Source of the DNA: Volvox africanus
Lineage: Eukaryota; Chlorophyta; Chlorophyceae; Chlamydomonadales; Volvocaceae
Direction: 5' to 3'
DNA: 64,000 bases
Assembly: GCA_030268105.1 (NCBI GenBank)
Contig: BSDZ01000024.1
Location: forward strand, 2,189,412 to 2,253,411
Below are positions 49,701-64,000 of this stretch, piece after piece. Below the pieces are notes generated by a model that saw nothing but the letters and a program-made list of their open reading frames with translations, ran no database searches and was not told where the DNA came from. Both the position numbers and the translations under genes were made by a program. Every line of letters begins with the position of its first letter. Positions within the stretch are counted from its first letter, which is position 1.

Positions 49701-52700
49701 TATTGATAATGATCTGTATTGCCTAAGGACACGAATGATGATTTTTTTGAGACTATAACACGCTCAGAGCGCTCACAAGGGCTGGGCCAATGTGTGAGAA
49801 TCCGTACCACACCTATAAACCCCTTGCATACGATTGCCAACAAGAACCACGAAACAATAATATTGATAATTATCTGTATTGCCTAAGGACACGAATGATG
49901 ACTTTTTTGAGACTATAACACGCTCAGAGCGCTCACAAGGGCTGAGCCAATGTGTGAGAATCCGTACCACACCTATAAACCCCCTGCATACGATTGCCAA
50001 CAAGAACCACGAAACAATAATATTGATAATAAACTGTATTGCCTAAGGACACGAATGATGATTTTTTTGAGACCATAACACGCTCAGAGCGCTCACAAGG
50101 GCTGGGCCAATGTGTGAGAATCCGTACCACACCTATAAACCCCTTGCATACGATTGCCAACAAGAACCACGAAACAGTAATATTGGTAATGATCTGTATT
50201 GCCTAAGGACACGAATGATGATTTTTTTGAGACTATAACACGCTCAGAGCGCTCACAAGGGCTGGGCCAATGTGTGAGAATCCGTACCACACCTATAAAC
50301 CCCTTGCATACGATTGCCAACAAGAACCACGAAACAATAATATTGATAATGATCTGTATTACCTAAGGACACGAATGATGATTTTTTTGAGACTATAACA
50401 CGCTCAGAGCGCTCACAAGGGCTGAGCCAATGTGTGAGAATCCGTACCACACCTATAAACCCCTTGCATACGATTGCCAACAAGAACCACGAAACAATAA
50501 TATTGATAATGATCTGTATTGCCTAAGGACACGAATGATGATTTTTTTGAGACTATAACACGCTCAGAGCGCTCACAAGGGCTGGGCCAATGTGTGAGAA
50601 TCCGTACCACACCTATAAACCCCTTGCATACGATTGCCAACAAGAACCACGAAACAATAATATTGGTAATGATCTGTATTGCCTAAGGACACGAATGATG
50701 ATTTTTTTGAGACTATAACACGCTCAGAGCGCTCACAAGGGCTGAGCCAATGTGTGAGAATCCGTACCACACCTATAAACCCCTTGCATACGATTGCCAA
50801 CAAGAACCACGAAACAGTAATATTGGTAATGATCTGTATTGCCTAAGGACACGAATGATGATTTTTTTGAGACTATAACACGCTCAGAGCGCTCACAAGG
50901 GCTGAGCCAATGTGTGAGAATCCGTACCACACCTATAAACCCCTTGCATACGATTGCCAACAAGAACCACGAAACAGTAATATTGGTAATGATCTGTATT
51001 GCCTAAGGACACGAATGATGACTTTTTTGAGACTATAACACGCTCAGAGCGCTCACAAGGGCTGGGCCAATGTGTGAGAATCCGTACCACACCTATAAAC
51101 CCCTTGCATACGATTGCCAACAAGAACCACGAAACAGTAATATTGGTAATGATCTGTATTGCCTAAGGACACGAATTATGATTTTTTTGAGACTATAACA
51201 CGCTCAGAGCGCTCACAAGGGCTGGGCCAATGTGTGAGAATCCGTACCACACCTATAAACCCCTTGCATACGATTGCCAACAAGAACCACGAAACAATAA
51301 TATTGATAATGATCTGTATTGCCTAAGGACACGAATGATGATTTTTTTGAGACCATAACACGCTCAGAGCGCTCACAAGGGCTGGGCCAATGTGTGAGAA
51401 TCCGTACCACACCTATAAACCCCTTGCATACGATTGCCAACAAGAACCACGAAACAGTAATATTGGTAATGATCTGTATTGCCTAAGGACACGAATGATG
51501 ATTTTTTTGAGACTATAACACGCTCAGAGCGCTCACAAGGGCTGGGCCAATGTGTGAGAATCCGTACCACACCTATAAACCCCTTGCATACGATTGCCAA
51601 CAAGAACCACGAAACAGTAATATTGGTAATGATCTGTATTGCCTAAGGACACGAATGATGATTTTTTTGAGACTATAACACGCTCAGAGCGCTCACAAGG
51701 GCTGAGCCAATGTGTGAGAATCCGTACCACACCTATAAACCCCTTGCATACGATTGCCAACAAGAACCACGAAACAATAATATTGATAATGATCTGTATT
51801 GCCTAAGGACACGAATGATGATTTTTTTGAGACTATAACACGCTCAGAGCGCTCACAAGGGCTGGGCCAATGTGTGAGAATCCGTACCACACCTATAAAC
51901 CCCTTGCATACGATTGCCAACAAGAACCACGAAACAATAATATTGATAATGATCTGTATTGCCTAAGGACACGAATGATGATTTTTTTGAGACTATAACA
52001 CGCTCAGAGCGCTCACAAGGGCTGGGCCAATGTGTGGGAATCCGTACCACACCTATAAACCCCTTGCATACGATTGCCAACAAGAACCACGAAACAATAA
52101 TATTGGTAATGATCTGTATTGTCTAAGGACACGAATGATGATTTTTTTGAGACTATAACACGCTCAGAGCGCTCACAAGGGCTGAGCCAATGTGTGAGAA
52201 TCCGTACCACACCTATAAACCCCTTGCATACGATTGCCAACAAGAACCACGAAACAATAATATTGATAATGATCTGTATTGTCTAAGGACACGAATGATG
52301 CTTTTTTTGAGACTATAACACGCTCAGAGCGCTCACAAGGGCTGGGCCAATGTGTGAGAATCCGTACCACACCTATAAACCCCTTGCATACGATTGCCAA
52401 CAAGAACCACGAAACAATAATATTGATAATGATCTGTATTGCCTAAGGACACGAATGATGATTTTTTTGAGACTATAACACGCTCAGAGCGCTCACAAGG
52501 GCTGGGCCAATGTGTGGGAATCCGTACCACACCTATAAACCCCTTGCATACGATTGCCAACAAGAACCACGAAACAATAATATTGATAATGATCTGTATT
52601 GCCTAAGGACACGAATGATGATTTTTTTGAGACTATAACACGCTCAGAGCGCTCACAAGGGCTGAGCCAATGTGTGAGAATCCGTACCACACCTATAAAC

Positions 52701-55700
52701 CCCTTGCATACGATTGCCAACAAGAACCACGAAACAATAATATTGATAATGATCTGTATTGCCTAAGGACACGAATTATGATTTTTTTGAGACTATAACA
52801 CGCTCAGAGCGCTCACAAGGGCTGGGCCAATGTGTGAGAATCCGTACCACACCTATAAACCCCTTGCATACGATTGCCAACAAGAACCACGAAACAATAA
52901 TATTGATAATGATCTGTATTGCCTAAGGACACGAATGATGATTTTTTTGAGACCATAACACGCTCAGAGCGCTCACAAGGGCTGGGCCAATGTGTGAGAA
53001 TCCGTACCACACCTATAAACCCCTTGCATACGATTGCCAACAAGAACCACGAAACAGTAATATTGGTAATGATCTGTATTGCCTAAGGACACGAATGATG
53101 ATTTTTTTGAGACTATAACACGCTCAGAGCGCTCACAAGGGCTGGGCCAATGTGTGAGAATCCGTACCACACCTATAAACCCCTTGCATACGATTGCCAA
53201 CAAGAACCACGAAACAGTAATATTGGTAATGATCTGTATTGCCTAAGGACACGAATGATGATTTTTTTGAGACTATAACACGCTCAGAGCGCTCACAAGG
53301 GCTGAGCCAATGTGTGAGAATCCGTACCACACCTATAAACCCCTTGCATACGATTGCCAACAAGAACCACGAAACAATAATATTGATAATGATCTGTATT
53401 GCCTAAGGACACGAATGATGATTTTTTTGAGACTATAACACGCTCAGAGCGCTCACAAGGGCTGGGCCAATGTGTGAGAATCCGTACCACACCTATAAAC
53501 CCCTTGCATACGATTGCCAACAAGAACCACGAAACAATAATATTGATAATGATCTGTATTGCCTAAGGACACGAATGATGATTTTTTTGAGACTATAACA
53601 CGCTCAGAGCGCTCACAAGGGCTGGGCCAATGTGTGGGAATCCGTACCACACCTATAAACCCCTTGCATACGATTGCCAACAAGAACCACGAAACAATAA
53701 TATTGGTAATGATCTGTATTGTCTAAGGACACGAATGATGATTTTTTTGAGACTATAACACGCTCAGAGCGCTCACAAGGGCTGAGCCAATGTGTGAGAA
53801 TCCGTACCACACCTATAAACCCCTTGCATACGATTGCCAACAAGAACCACGAAACAATAATATTGATAATGATCTGTATTGTCTAAGGACACGAATGATG
53901 CTTTTTTTGAGACTATAACACGCTCAGAGCGCTCACAAGGGCTGGGCCAATGTGTGAGAATCCGTACCACACCTATAAACCCCTTGCATACGATTGCCAA
54001 CAAGAACCACGAAACAATAATATTGATAATGATCTGTATTGCCTAAGGACACGAATGATGATTTTTTTGAGACTATAACACGCTCAGAGCGCTCACAAGG
54101 GCTGGGCCAATGTGTGGGAATCCGTACCACACCTATAAACCCCTTGCATACGATTGCCAACAAGAACCACGAAACAATAATATTGATAATGATCTGTATT
54201 GCCTAAGGACACGAATGATGATTTTTTTGAGACTATAACACGCTCAGAGCGCTCACAAGGGCTGAGCCAATGTGTGAGAATCCGTACCACACCTATAAAC
54301 CCCTTGCATACGATTGCCAACAAGAACCACGAAACAATAATATTGATAATGATCTGTATTGCCTAAGGACACGAATGATGATTTTTTTGAGACTATAACA
54401 CGCTCAGAGCGCTCACAAGGGCTGGGCCAATGTGTGAGAATCCGTACCACACCTATAAACCCCTTGCATACGATTGCCAACAAGAACCACGAAACAATAA
54501 TATTGATAATGATCTGTATTGCCTAAGGACACGAATGATGACTTTTTTGAGACTATAACACGCTCAGAGCGCTCACAAGGGCTGAGCCAATGTGTGAGAA
54601 TCCGTACCACACCTATAAACCCCTTGCATACGATTGCCAACAAGAACCACGAAACAATAATATTGGTAATGATCTGTATTACCTAAGGACACGAATGATG
54701 ATTTTTTTGAGACTATAACACGCTCAGAGCGCTCACAAGGGCTGAGCCAATGTGTGAGAATCCGTACCACACCTATAAACCCCTTGCATACGATTGCCAA
54801 CAAGAACCACGAAACAATAATATTGGTAATGATCTGTATTGCCTAAGGACACGAATGATGACTTTTTTGAGACTATAACACGCTCAGAGCGCTCACAAGG
54901 GCTGGGCCAATGTGTGGGAATCCGTACCACACCTATAAACCCCTTGCATACGATTGCCAACAAGAACCACGAAACAATAATATTGGTAATGATCTGTATT
55001 GCCTAAGGACACGAATGATGATTTTTTTGAGACTATAACACGCTCAGAGCGCTCACAAGGGCTGGGCCAATGTGTGAGAATCCGTACCACACCTATAAAC
55101 CCCTTGCATACGATTGCCAACAAGAACCACGAAACAATAATATTGATAATGATCTGTATTGCCTAAGGACACGAATGATGATTTTTTTGAGACTATAACA
55201 CGCTCAGAGCGCTCACAAGGGCTGAGCCAATGTGTGAGAATCCGTACCACACCTATAAACCCCTTGCATACGATTGCCAACAAGAACCACGAAACAATAA
55301 TATTGGTAATGATCTGTATTGCCTAAGGACACGAATGATGCTTTTTTTGAGACTATAACACGCTCAGAGCGCTCACAAGGGCTGAGCCAATGTGTGAGAA
55401 TCCGTACCACACCTATAAACCCCTTGCATACGATTGCCAACAAGAACCACGAAACAATAATATTGATAATGATCTGTATTGCCTAAGGACACGAATGATG
55501 ATTTTTTTGAGACTATAACACGCTCAGAGCGCTCACAAGGGCTGGGCCAATGTGTGAGAATCCGTACCACACCTATAAACCCCTTGCATACGATTGCCAA
55601 CAAGAACCACGAAACAATAATATTGATAATTATCTGTATTGCCTAAGGACACGAATGATGACTTTTTTGAGACTATAACACGCTCAGAGCGCTCACAAGG

Positions 55701-58700
55701 GCTGAGCCAATGTGTGAGAATCCGTACCACACCTATAAACCCCCTGCATACGATTGCCAACAAGAACCACGAAACAATAATATTGATAATAAACTGTATT
55801 GCCTAAGGACACGAATGATGATTTTTTTGAGACCATAACACGCTCAGAGCGCTCACAAGGGCTGGGCCAATGTGTGAGAATCCGTACCACACCTATAAAC
55901 CCCTTGCATACGATTGCCAACAAGAACCACGAAACAGTAATATTGGTAATGATCTGTATTGCCTAAGGACACGAATGATGATTTTTTTGAGACTATAACA
56001 CGCTCAGAGCGCTCACAAGGGCTGGGCCAATGTGTGAGAATCCGTACCACACCTATAAACCCCTTGCATACGATTGCCAACAAGAACCACGAAACAATAA
56101 TATTGATAATGATCTGTATTACCTAAGGACACGAATGATGATTTTTTTGAGACTATAACACGCTCAGAGCGCTCACAAGGGCTGAGCCAATGTGTGAGAA
56201 TCCGTACCACACCTATAAACCCCTTGCATACGATTGCCAACAAGAACCACGAAACAATAATATTGATAATGATCTGTATTGCCTAAGGACACGAATGATG
56301 ATTTTTTTGAGACTATAACACGCTCAGAGCGCTCACAAGGGCTGGGCCAATGTGTGAGAATCCGTACCACACCTATAAACCCCTTGCATACGATTGCCAA
56401 CAAGAACCACGAAACAATAATATTGGTAATGATCTGTATTGCCTAAGGACACGAATGATGATTTTTTTGAGACTATAACACGCTCAGAGCGCTCACAAGG
56501 GCTGAGCCAATGTGTGAGAATCCGTACCACACCTATAAACCCCTTGCATACGATTGCCAACAAGAACCACGAAACAGTAATATTGGTAATGATCTGTATT
56601 GCCTAAGGACACGAATGATGACTTTTTTGAGACTATAACACGCTCAGAGCGCTCACAAGGGCTGGGCCAATGTGTGAGAATCCGTACCACACCTATAAAC
56701 CCCTTGCATACGATTGCCAACAAGAACCACGAAACAGTAATATTGGTAATGATCTGTATTGCCTAAGGACACGAATGATGATTTTTTTGAGACTATAACA
56801 CGCTCAGAGCGCTCACAAGGGCTGAGCCAATGTGTGAGAATCCGTACCACACCTATAAACCCCTTGCATACGATTGCCAACAAGAACCACGAAACAATAA
56901 TATTGATAATGATCTGTATTGCCTAAGGACACGAATGATGATTTTTTTGAGACTATAACACGCTCAGAGCGCTCACAAGGGCTGGGCCAATGTGTGAGAA
57001 TCCGTACCACACCTATAAACCCCTTGCATACGATTGCCAACAAGAACCACGAAACAATAATATTGATAATGATCTGTATTGCCTAAGGACACGAATGATG
57101 ATTTTTTTGAGACTATAACACGCTCAGAGCGCTCACAAGGGCTGGGCCAATGTGTGGGAATCCGTACCACACCTATAAACCCCTTGCATACGATTGCCAA
57201 CAAGAACCACGAAACAATAATATTGGTAATTATCTGTATTGTCTAAGGACACGAATGATGATTTTTTTGAGACTATAACACGCTCAGAGCGCTCACAAGG
57301 GCTGAGCCAATGTGTGAGAATCCGTACCACACCTATAAACCCCTTGCATACGATTGCCAACAAGAACCACGAAACAATAATATTGATAATGATCTGTATT
57401 GTCTAAGGACACGAATGATGCTTTTTTTGAGACTATAACACGCTCAGAGCGCTCACAAGGGCTGGGCCAATGTGTGAGAATCCGTACCACACCTATAAAC
57501 CCCTTGCATACGATTGCCAACAAGAACCACGAAACAATAATATTGATAATGATCTGTATTGCCTAAGGACACGAATGATGATTTTTTTGAGACTATAACA
57601 CGCTCAGAGCGCTCACAAGGGCTGGGCCAATGTGTGGGAATCCGTACCACACCTATAAACCCCTTGCATACGATTGCCAACAAGAACCACGAAACAATAA
57701 TATTGATAATGATCTGTATTGCCTAAGGACACGAATGATGATTTTTTTGAGACTATAACACGCTCAGAGCGCTCACAAGGGCTGAGCCAATGTGTGAGAA
57801 TCCGTACCACACCTATAAACCCCTTGCATACGATTGCCAACAAGAACCACGAAACAATAATATTGATAATGATCTGTATTGCCTAAGGACACGAATGATG
57901 AATTTTTTGAGACTATAACACGCTCAGAGCGCTCACAAGGGCTGGGCCAATGTGTGAGAATCCGTACCACACCTATAAACCCCTTGCATACGATTGCCAA
58001 CAAGAACCACGAAACAATAATATTGATAATGATCTGTATTGCCTAAGGACACGAATGATGACTTTTTTGAGACTATAACACGCTCAGAGCGCTCACAAGG
58101 GCTGAGCCAATGTGTGAGAATCCGTACCACACCTATAAACCCCTTGCATACGATTGCCAACAAGAACCACGAAACAATAATATTGGTAATGATCTGTATT
58201 ACCTAAGGACACGAATGATGATTTTTTTGAGACTATAACACGCTCAGAGCGCTCACAAGGGCTGAGCCAATGTGTGAGAATCCGTACCACACCTATAAAC
58301 CCCTTGCATACGATTGCCAACAAGAACCACGAAACAATAATATTGATAATGATCTGTATTGCCTAAGGACACGAATGATGAATTTTTTGAGACTATAACA
58401 CGCTCAGAGCGCTCACAAGGGCTGGGCCAATGTGTGGGAATCCGTACCACACCTATAAACCCCTTGCATACGATTGCCAACAAGAACCACGAAACAATAA
58501 TATTGGTAATGATCTGTATTGCCTAAGGACACGAATGATGATTTTTTTGAGACTATAACACGCTCAGAGCGCTCACAAGGGCTGGGCCAATGTGTGAGAA
58601 TCCGTACCACACCTATAAACCCCTTGCATACGATTGCCAACAAGAACCACGAAACAATAATATTGATAATGATCTGTATTGCCTAAGGACACGAATGATG

Positions 58701-61700
58701 ATTTTTTTGAGACTATAACACGCTCAGAGCGCTCACAAGGGCTGAGCCAATGTGTGAGAATCCGTACCACACCTATAAACCCCTTGCATACGATTGCCAA
58801 CAAGAACCACGAAACAATAATATTGGTAATGATCTGTATTGCCTAAGGACACGAATGATGCTTTTTTTGAGACTATAACACGCTCAGAGCGCTCACAAGG
58901 GCTGAGCCAATGTGTGAGAATCCGTACCACACCTATAAACCCCTTGCATACGATTGCCAACAAGAACCACGAAACAATAATATTGGTAATGATCTGTATT
59001 GCCTAAGGACACGAATGATGATTTTTTTGAGACTATAACACGCTCAGAGCGCTCACAAGGGCTGGGCCAATGTGTGAGAATCCGTACCACACCTATAAAC
59101 CCCTTGCATACGATTGCCAACAAGAACCACGAAACAATAATATTGATAATTATCTGTATTGCCTAAGGACACGAATGATGACTTTTTTGAGACTATAACA
59201 CGCTCAGAGCGCTCACAAGGGCTGAGCCAATGTGTGAGAATCCGTACCACACCTATAAACCCCCTGCATACGATTGCCAACAAGAACCACGAAACAATAA
59301 TATTGATAATAAACTGTATTGCCTAAGGACACGAATGATGATTTTTTTGAGACCATAACACGCTCAGAGCGCTCACAAGGGCTGGGCCAATGTGTGAGAA
59401 TCCGTACCACACCTATAAACCCCTTGCATACGATTGCCAACAAGAACCACGAAACAGTAATATTGGTAATGATCTGTATTGCCTAAGGACACGAATGATG
59501 ATTTTTTTGAGACTATAACACGCTCAGAGCGCTCACAAGGGCTGGGCCAATGTGTGAGAATCCGTACCACACCTATAAACCCCTTGCATACGATTGCCAA
59601 CAAGAACCACGAAACAATAATATTGATAATGATCTGTATTACCTAAGGACACGAATGATGATTTTTTTGAGACTATAACACGCTCAGAGCGCTCACAAGG
59701 GCTGAGCCAATGTGTGAGAATCCGTACCACACCTATAAACCCCTTGCATACGATTGCCAACAAGAACCACGAAACAATAATATTGATAATGATCTGTATT
59801 GCCTAAGGACACGAATGATGATTTTTTTGAGACTATAACACGCTCAGAGCGCTCACAAGGGCTGGGCCAATGTGTGAGAATCCGTACCACACCTATAAAC
59901 CCCTTGCATACGATTGCCAACAAGAACCACGAAACAATAATATTGGTAATGATCTGTATTGCCTAAGGACACGAATGATGATTTTTTTGAGACTATAACA
60001 CGCTCAGAGCGCTCACAAGGGCTGAGCCAATGTGTGAGAATCCGTACCACACCTATAAACCCCTTGCATACGATTGCCAACAAGAACCACGAAACAGTAA
60101 TATTGGTAATGATCTGTATTGCCTAAGGACACGAATGATGATTTTTTTGAGACTATAACACGCTCAGAGCGCTCACAAGGGCTGAGCCAATGTGTGAGAA
60201 TCCGTACCACACCTATAAACCCCTTGCATACGATTGCCAACAAGAACCACGAAACAGTAATATTGGTAATGATCTGTATTGCCTAAGGACACGAATGATG
60301 ACTTTTTTGAGACTATAACACGCTCAGAGCGCTCACAAGGGCTGGGCCAATGTGTGAGAATCCGTACCACACCTATAAACCCCTTGCATACGATTGCCAA
60401 CAAGAACCACGAAACAGTAATATTGGTAATGATCTGTATTGCCTAAGGACACGAATTATGATTTTTTTGAGACTATAACACGCTCAGAGCGCTCACAAGG
60501 GCTGGGCCAATGTGTGAGAATCCGTACCACACCTATAAACCCCTTGCATACGATTGCCAACAAGAACCACGAAACAATAATATTGATAATGATCTGTATT
60601 GCCTAAGGACACGAATGATGATTTTTTTGAGACCATAACACGCTCAGAGCGCTCACAAGGGCTGGGCCAATGTGTGAGAATCCGTACCACACCTATAAAC
60701 CCCTTGCATACGATTGCCAACAAGAACCACGAAACAGTAATATTGGTAATGATCTGTATTGCCTAAGGACACGAATGATGATTTTTTTGAGACTATAACA
60801 CGCTCAGAGCGCTCACAAGGGCTGGGCCAATGTGTGAGAATCCGTACCACACCTATAAACCCCTTGCATACGATTGCCAACAAGAACCACGAAACAGTAA
60901 TATTGGTAATGATCTGTATTGCCTAAGGACACGAATGATGATTTTTTTGAGACTATAACACGCTCAGAGCGCTCACAAGGGCTGAGCCAATGTGTGAGAA
61001 TCCGTACCACACCTATAAACCCCTTGCATACGATTGCCAACAAGAACCACGAAACAATAATATTGATAATGATCTGTATTGCCTAAGGACACGAATGATG
61101 ATTTTTTTGAGACTATAACACGCTCAGAGCGCTCACAAGGGCTGGGCCAATGTGTGAGAATCCGTACCACACCTATAAACCCCTTGCATACGATTGCCAA
61201 CAAGAACCACGAAACAATAATATTGATAATGATCTGTATTGCCTAAGGACACGAATGATGATTTTTTTGAGACTATAACACGCTCAGAGCGCTCACAAGG
61301 GCTGGGCCAATGTGTGGGAATCCGTACCACACCTATAAACCCCTTGCATACGATTGCCAACAAGAACCACGAAACAATAATATTGGTAATTATCTGTATT
61401 GTCTAAGGACACGAATGATGATTTTTTTGAGACTATAACACGCTCAGAGCGCTCACAAGGGCTGAGCCAATGTGTGAGAATCCGTACCACACCTATAAAC
61501 CCCTTGCATACGATTGCCAACAAGAACCACGAAACAATAATATTGATAATGATCTGTATTGTCTAAGGACACGAATGATGCTTTTTTTGAGACTATAACA
61601 CGCTCAGAGCGCTCACAAGGGCTGGGCCAATGTGTGAGAATCCGTACCACACCTATAAACCCCTTGCATACGATTGCCAACAAGAACCACGAAACAATAA

Positions 61701-64000
61701 TATTGATAATGATCTGTATTGCCTAAGGACACGAATGATGATTTTTTTGAGACTATAACACGCTCAGAGCGCTCACAAGGGCTGGGCCAATGTGTGGGAA
61801 TCCGTACCACACCTATAAACCCCTTGCATACGATTGCCAACAAGAACCACGAAACAATAATATTGATAATGATCTGTATTGCCTAAGGACACGAATGATG
61901 ATTTTTTTGAGACTATAACACGCTCAGAGCGCTCACAAGGGCTGAGCCAATGTGTGAGAATCCGTACCACACCTATAAACCCCTTGCATACGATTGCCAA
62001 CAAGAACCACGAAACAATAATATTGATAATGATCTGTATTGCCTAAGGACACGAATGATGATTTTTTTGAGACTATAACACGCTCAGAGCGCTCACAAGG
62101 GCTGGGCCAATGTGTGAGAATCCGTACCACACCTATAAACCCCTTGCATACGATTGCCAACAAGAACCACGAAACAATAATATTGATAATGATCTGTATT
62201 GCCTAAGGACACGAATGATGACTTTTTTGAGACTATAACACGCTCAGAGCGCTCACAAGGGCTGAGCCAATGTGTGAGAATCCGTACCACACCTATAAAC
62301 CCCTTGCATACGATTGCCAACAAGAACCACGAAACAATAATATTGGTAATGATCTGTATTACCTAAGGACACGAATGATGATTTTTTTGAGACTATAACA
62401 CGCTCAGAGCGCTCACAAGGGCTGAGCCAATGTGTGAGAATCCGTACCACACCTATAAACCCCTTGCATACGATTGCCAACAAGAACCACGAAACAATAA
62501 TATTGATAATGATCTGTATTGCCTAAGGACACGAATGATGAATTTTTTGAGACTATAACACGCTCAGAGCGCTCACAAGGGCTGGGCCAATGTGTGGGAA
62601 TCCGTACCACACCTATAAACCCCTTGCATACGATTGCCAACAAGAACCACGAAACAATAATATTGGTAATGATCTGTATTGCCTAAGGACACGAATGATG
62701 ATTTTTTTGAGACTATAACACGCTCAGAGCGCTCACAAGGGCTGGGCCAATGTGTGAGAATCCGTACCACACCTATAAACCCCTTGCATACGATTGCCAA
62801 CAAGAACCACGAAACAATAATATTGATAATGATCTGTATTGCCTAAGGACACGAATGATGATTTTTTTGAGACTATAACACGCTCAGAGCGCTCACAAGG
62901 GCTGAGCCAATGTGTGAGAATCCGTACCACACCTATAAACCCCTTGCATACGATTGCCAACAAGAACCACGAAACAATAATATTGGTAATGATCTGTATT
63001 GCCTAAGGACACGAATGATGCTTTTTTTGAGACTATAACACGCTCAGAGCGCTCACAAGGGCTGAGCCAATGTGTGAGAATCCGTACCACACCTATAAAC
63101 CCCTTGCATACGATTGCCAACAAGAACCACGAAACAATAATATTGATAATGATCTGTATTGCCTAAGGACACGAATGATGATTTTTTTGAGACTATAACA
63201 CGCTCAGAGCGCTCACAAGGGCTGGGCCAATGTGTGAGAATCCGTACCACACCTATAAACCCCTTGCATACGATTGCCAACAAGAACCACGAAACAATAA
63301 TATTGATAATTATCTGTATTGCCTAAGGACACGAATGATGACTTTTTTGAGACTATAACACGCTCAGAGCGCTCACAAGGGCTGAGCCAATGTGTGAGAA
63401 TCCGTACCACACCTATAAACCCCCTGCATACGATTGCCAACAAGAACCACGAAACAATAATATTGATAATAAACTGTATTGCCTAAGGACACGAATGATG
63501 ATTTTTTTGAGACCATAACACGCTCAGAGCGCTCACAAGGGCTGGGCCAATGTGTGAGAATCCGTACCACACCTATAAACCCCTTGCATACGATTGCCAA
63601 CAAGAACCACGAAACAGTAATATTGGTAATGATCTGTATTGCCTAAGGACACGAATGATGATTTTTTTGAGACTATAACACGCTCAGAGCGCTCACAAGG
63701 GCTGGGCCAATGTGTGAGAATCCGTACCACACCTATAAACCCCTTGCATACGATTGCCAACAAGAACCACGAAACAATAATATTGATAATGATCTGTATT
63801 ACCTAAGGACACGAATGATGATTTTTTTGAGACTATAACACGCTCAGAGCGCTCACAAGGGCTGAGCCAATGTGTGAGAATCCGTACCACACCTATAAAC
63901 CCCTTGCATACGATTGCCAACAAGAACCACGAAACAATAATATTGATAATGATCTGTATTGCCTAAGGACACGAATGATGATTTTTTTGAGACTATAACA
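34714..64000 (+). repeat. 160-bp satellite with higher-order repeat structure, about 183 monomers, open at the right
   Basis: Nearly every monomer is exactly 160 bp and more than 95% identical to its neighbours; the exceptions are the truncated first copies and one 159-bp unit near 35025. Each holds ACCACACCTATAAACCCC, GATTGCCAACAAGAACC, a T6-T7 tract after GAATGATG, and the palindrome GAGCGCTC. Variation is confined to about 11 sites. The double marker CCCCTGCATA plus AAACTGTATT recurs at 37501, 40701, 43421, 45981, 49981, 55741, 59261 and 63421, i.e. every 20, 17, 16, 25, 36, 22 and 26 monomers. A 76-codon minus-strand frame recurs per monomer but begins with TTG and overlaps its neighbour, so it is not a gene. 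Monomer length and homogeneity suit a centromeric or heterochromatic satellite. Confidence 0.97.
59261..63420 (+). repeat. Fullest higher-order repeat unit, 26 monomers (4160 bp)
   Basis: One period between successive CCCCTGCATA markers. The order of diagnostic variants (accATA, ggATTATG, GTGTGGGAA, GTCTAAGG, CTTTTTTT, AATTTTTT) matches the periods starting at 45981 (one monomer fewer), 49981 (ten more) and 55741 (four fewer). Confidence 0.8.

Noticed and set aside
34733..63923. Some 180 repeated 76-codon minus-strand frames (LAIVCKGFIGVVR...)
   Set aside because: They begin with TTG, not ATG, overlap each other, span 1.4 monomers, and are lost by single-base monomer variants without any sign of selection. 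They follow from the 160-bp satellite.
34714..64000. CRISPR array
   Set aside because: The whole 160-bp unit is conserved; there are no short repeats with unique spacers and no cas genes, and the DNA is eukaryotic.

Overview
This is eukaryotic nuclear DNA: GT-AG introns whose phases match across exons, intronic and tandem low-complexity repeats, and no bacterial operons, Shine-Dalgarno sites, tRNA or rRNA genes. Plant-type AAACCCTAA words, a CACTA-like DNA transposon and small-exon genes point to the green lineage, most likely a green alga, but no single gene fixes the organism. Most long open frames in the window are by-products of tandem repeats and are not genes.

Layout. (1) 1-12135 is the only ordinary genic part. 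It holds a minus-strand spliced gene at about 2745-3488 with a possible DysF (peroxin/dysferlin-type) module and possible further exons down to 1484, a well-supported three-exon minus-strand gene for a secreted single-pass membrane protein (4934-6377), a divergent plus-strand spliced gene (7398-8793) with possible further exons at 9386 and 10217, a small MITE between the two divergent genes (7180-7326) and a GGGAGA/GGGAAA hexanucleotide array (9632-9976). (2) 12136-17011 is one complete DNA transposon with CACTATAACAAG termini, a TAT target duplication, dense subterminal GCGTTAGG repeats, and one nine-exon gene (13214-15958) for a Lys/Arg-rich putative DNA-binding protein with an in-frame TAG in exon 4. 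No transposase is seen. (3) 17012-22850 is low-complexity DNA plus the first copy (A) of a roughly 1.3-kb duplicated segment. (4) 22855-34390 is a run of unrelated minisatellites (31 bp, 16 bp, about 25 bp, 76/81 bp) interleaved with copies B and C of the same segment. (5) 34714-64000 is a 160-bp satellite, about 183 monomers, running off the window. It is organised into a higher-order repeat whose fullest form is 26 monomers (4160 bp), with 16-, 17-, 20-, 22-, 25- and 36-monomer variants made by whole-monomer gains and losses.

The change from genes to layered minisatellites to a homogeneous HOR satellite resembles the edge of a centromere or a subtelomeric heterochromatin block. That is an inference. 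The most notable items are the HOR satellite and the CACTA-like element with its interrupted gene. Gene functions are mostly unknown, and the genes show no sign of working in one pathway.
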